44,074 bases of DNA. Origin: Clostridia bacterium (lineage in GTDB: Bacteria > Bacillota > Clostridia > Christensenellales > Aristaeellaceae). The stretch spans positions 1-44,074 of the forward strand of contig JAFZPV010000047.1 of NCBI GenBank assembly GCA_017552535.1, written 5' to 3'. The notes beneath the pieces were generated by a model. The model was not told the DNA's origin. It worked only from the letters and a program-made list of their open reading frames with translations, and did no database searches. How positions within the stretch are numbered: the first letter of the stretch is position 1; the number at the start of each line of letters is the position of its first letter. The position numbers and the translations under genes were made by a program. Below, piece by piece: positions 43,545-44,074 of the stretch.

Positions 43545-43578
43545 GTTTCCTTACCTACCTTCTCAATTGATCCCGCAG

Positions 43579-43607
43579 AATATAGCATAAAACAAACTTT
43601 GTGTCAA
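43579..43607 (-). promoter_or_regulatory. Sigma-A promoter of the phosphofructokinase gene
   Basis: Minus-strand TTGACA (43602-43607), 17-bp spacer, TATATT (43579-43584), 34 nt before the ATG at 43544. The AAGGA ribosome binding site is in the short leader. Confidence 0.85.
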
Positions 43608-43640
43608 GCGCGCGATTGTTACGCGGCTGTGAGCAAAAGC

Positions 43641-43797
43641 GCACAAGAGTGGCCCAAATCCCAGAGGTGGCTTGGAGGGGCCGCAGCCCCTCCAATTTCA
43701 ATCCGCAGGGCCGGCTTTGCCGGCCCGAGGAGCGGTTTTTGCGCCCGAAAACTCCACAGAGTTTTAGCGAAAACCGAAAACCTGTCACGAAAACCGG
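43641..43797. repeat. Structured repeat element, copy A
   Basis: No convincing gene is present in 43608-44074; this stretch holds two copies of one structured element. Copy A has hairpin 1 TGGAGGGG/CCCCTCCA (43673-43694), hairpin 2 GGGCCGGC-TTT-GCCGGCCC (43708-43726), and a terminal stem-loop: outer 10-bp stem CGGTTTTTGC/GCGAAAACCG (43733-43742 with 43767-43776) and inner 7-bp stem AAAACTC/GAGTTTT with loop CACA (43748-43765). The single-stranded link AATTTCAATCCGC between hairpins 1 and 2 is identical in copy B. The transcribed strand is unknown. It begins 33 bp upstream of the -35 box of pfp. Confidence 0.8.
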
Positions 43798-43860
43798 AAA
43801 TCATCAGACGTTTCGAATCAGAATCACTCAAACGACCCCAAAATCTGCACCGGAGCTGTT

Positions 43861-44067
43861 GCATAAGTAGGGGAAACCCACTCGGTGGTTTGGAGGGGTT
43901 TACCCCTCCAATTTCAATCCGCCGGGCCGGCTATGCCGGCTCGAGGAGCGATTTTTGCGAAGGCGAGCTTGCCCGCCGAGAGCAAAGAATCGCTTCATTG
44001 CAGTTTTTTCGCCCGGAAATGCCCGCAGGCATTTCAGAAAAAACTGAAAACCTGTTGCACAAGCTGG
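43861..44067. repeat. Structured repeat element, copy B (with an extra hairpin)
   Basis: Copy B keeps hairpin 1 TGGAGGGG-TTTA-CCCCTCCA (43891-43910), hairpin 2 GGGCCGGC-TAT-GCCGGCTC (43924-43942) and the terminal stem-loop: outer CAGTTTTTTC/GAAAAAACTG (44001-44010 with 44037-44046), inner GAAATGCC-CGCA-GGCATTTC (44016-44035). Relative to copy A it has about 50 bp more, forming an added bulged stem AGCGATT...AATCGCT (about 43947-43994). The GCCCG internal loop and the trailing AAAACCTGT match copy A. GTTGCA-C-AAG at 44054-44063 resembles the start of a unit (43858-43867), so a third copy may begin at the window edge. Confidence 0.8.
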
Positions 44068-44074
44068 TGAATGA

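Noticed and set aside
43555-43864. Short frames of 77-81 codons on the minus strand in the gene-poor end of the window
   Set aside because: They run through hairpins of the structured repeat and the pfp promoter, have no recognisable domain, and differ from what copy B would encode.

Overview
This window reads as a chromosomal segment from a GC-rich, anaerobic Bacillota, most likely class Clostridia (an uncultured gut-type lineage is plausible). The grounds are a pyrophosphate-type phosphofructokinase, Soj/Spo0J-type ParA/ParB, a sensory-type [FeFe]-hydrogenase cluster with DRTGG, PHP and RsbW-like proteins, an NrdD-like glycyl-radical-type small protein, consensus sigma-A promoters and strong AGGAGG ribosome binding sites. 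There are no phage or transposase genes, no rRNA or tRNA genes and no CRISPR array. Almost all of the sequence is tightly packed operons with start/stop overlaps. The exceptions are two gene-poor patches, about 42.06-42.30 kb and 43.61-44.07 kb, which hold palindromic repeat elements.

Layout. (1) 1-651, minus: a window-truncated M18 aminopeptidase behind a perfect consensus promoter. (2) 724-3324, minus: a small NrdD-like protein followed by an NMT1/SsuA-type ABC importer (binding protein, permease, ATPase). (3) 3399-7529, minus: serC-serA-DUF1015-Crp/Fnr operon with a clear promoter and a GAAA-tetraloop terminator. (4) 7682-16100, minus: a long run of mannitol dehydrogenase/fructuronate reductase family, divergent MreB-like, YgjP-like metallopeptidase, ParA, ParB, CBM9-like, ScpB, DUF6062, metallophosphoesterase and TrmB. 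(5) 16322-17266, plus: an intracellular GH5 glycosidase, divergent from the dehydrogenase. (6) 17377-21523, minus: DRTGG, RsbW-like ATPase, HydS-like [FeFe] hydrogenase homologue, second DRTGG, PHP phosphoesterase and divergent DprA. (7) 21878-29558, plus: a dipeptide/oligopeptide-type ABC importer (binding protein, attenuator, two permeases, two ATPases) translationally coupled to alanine racemase. (8) 29624-37314, minus: RsuA, RsmC-like, Xaa-Pro peptidase, SWIM-SNF2 helicase, a peptidoglycan-binding phosphodiester-glycosidase-like exoprotein and an Lgt-like membrane protein. (9) 37469-42003, plus: gyrB-gyrA. (10) 42303-43544, minus: PPi-type phosphofructokinase.

Most notable points. Two copies of a structured repeat (about 43641-43797 and 43861-44067) keep the same hairpins through several paired compensatory base changes, so the fold rather than the sequence seems to be conserved. 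A 100-bp nested palindrome lies downstream of gyrA. One DppC-type permease carries an inserted extracytoplasmic region with an SH3b-like segment, and its operon ends in alanine racemase, suggesting uptake and reuse of wall-derived peptides. DUF1015, with a GDGNH motif recalling ParB/SerK-fold serine kinases, sits in a serine operon that has no visible serB. A stand-alone protein resembles the glycyl-radical C-terminus of anaerobic ribonucleotide reductase. The hydrogenase homologue keeps the H-cluster cysteines but has Ala at the proton-relay Cys, as in sensory HydS proteins.

Limits: family names come from motif recognition by eye. No alignment, profile search or folding program was run.
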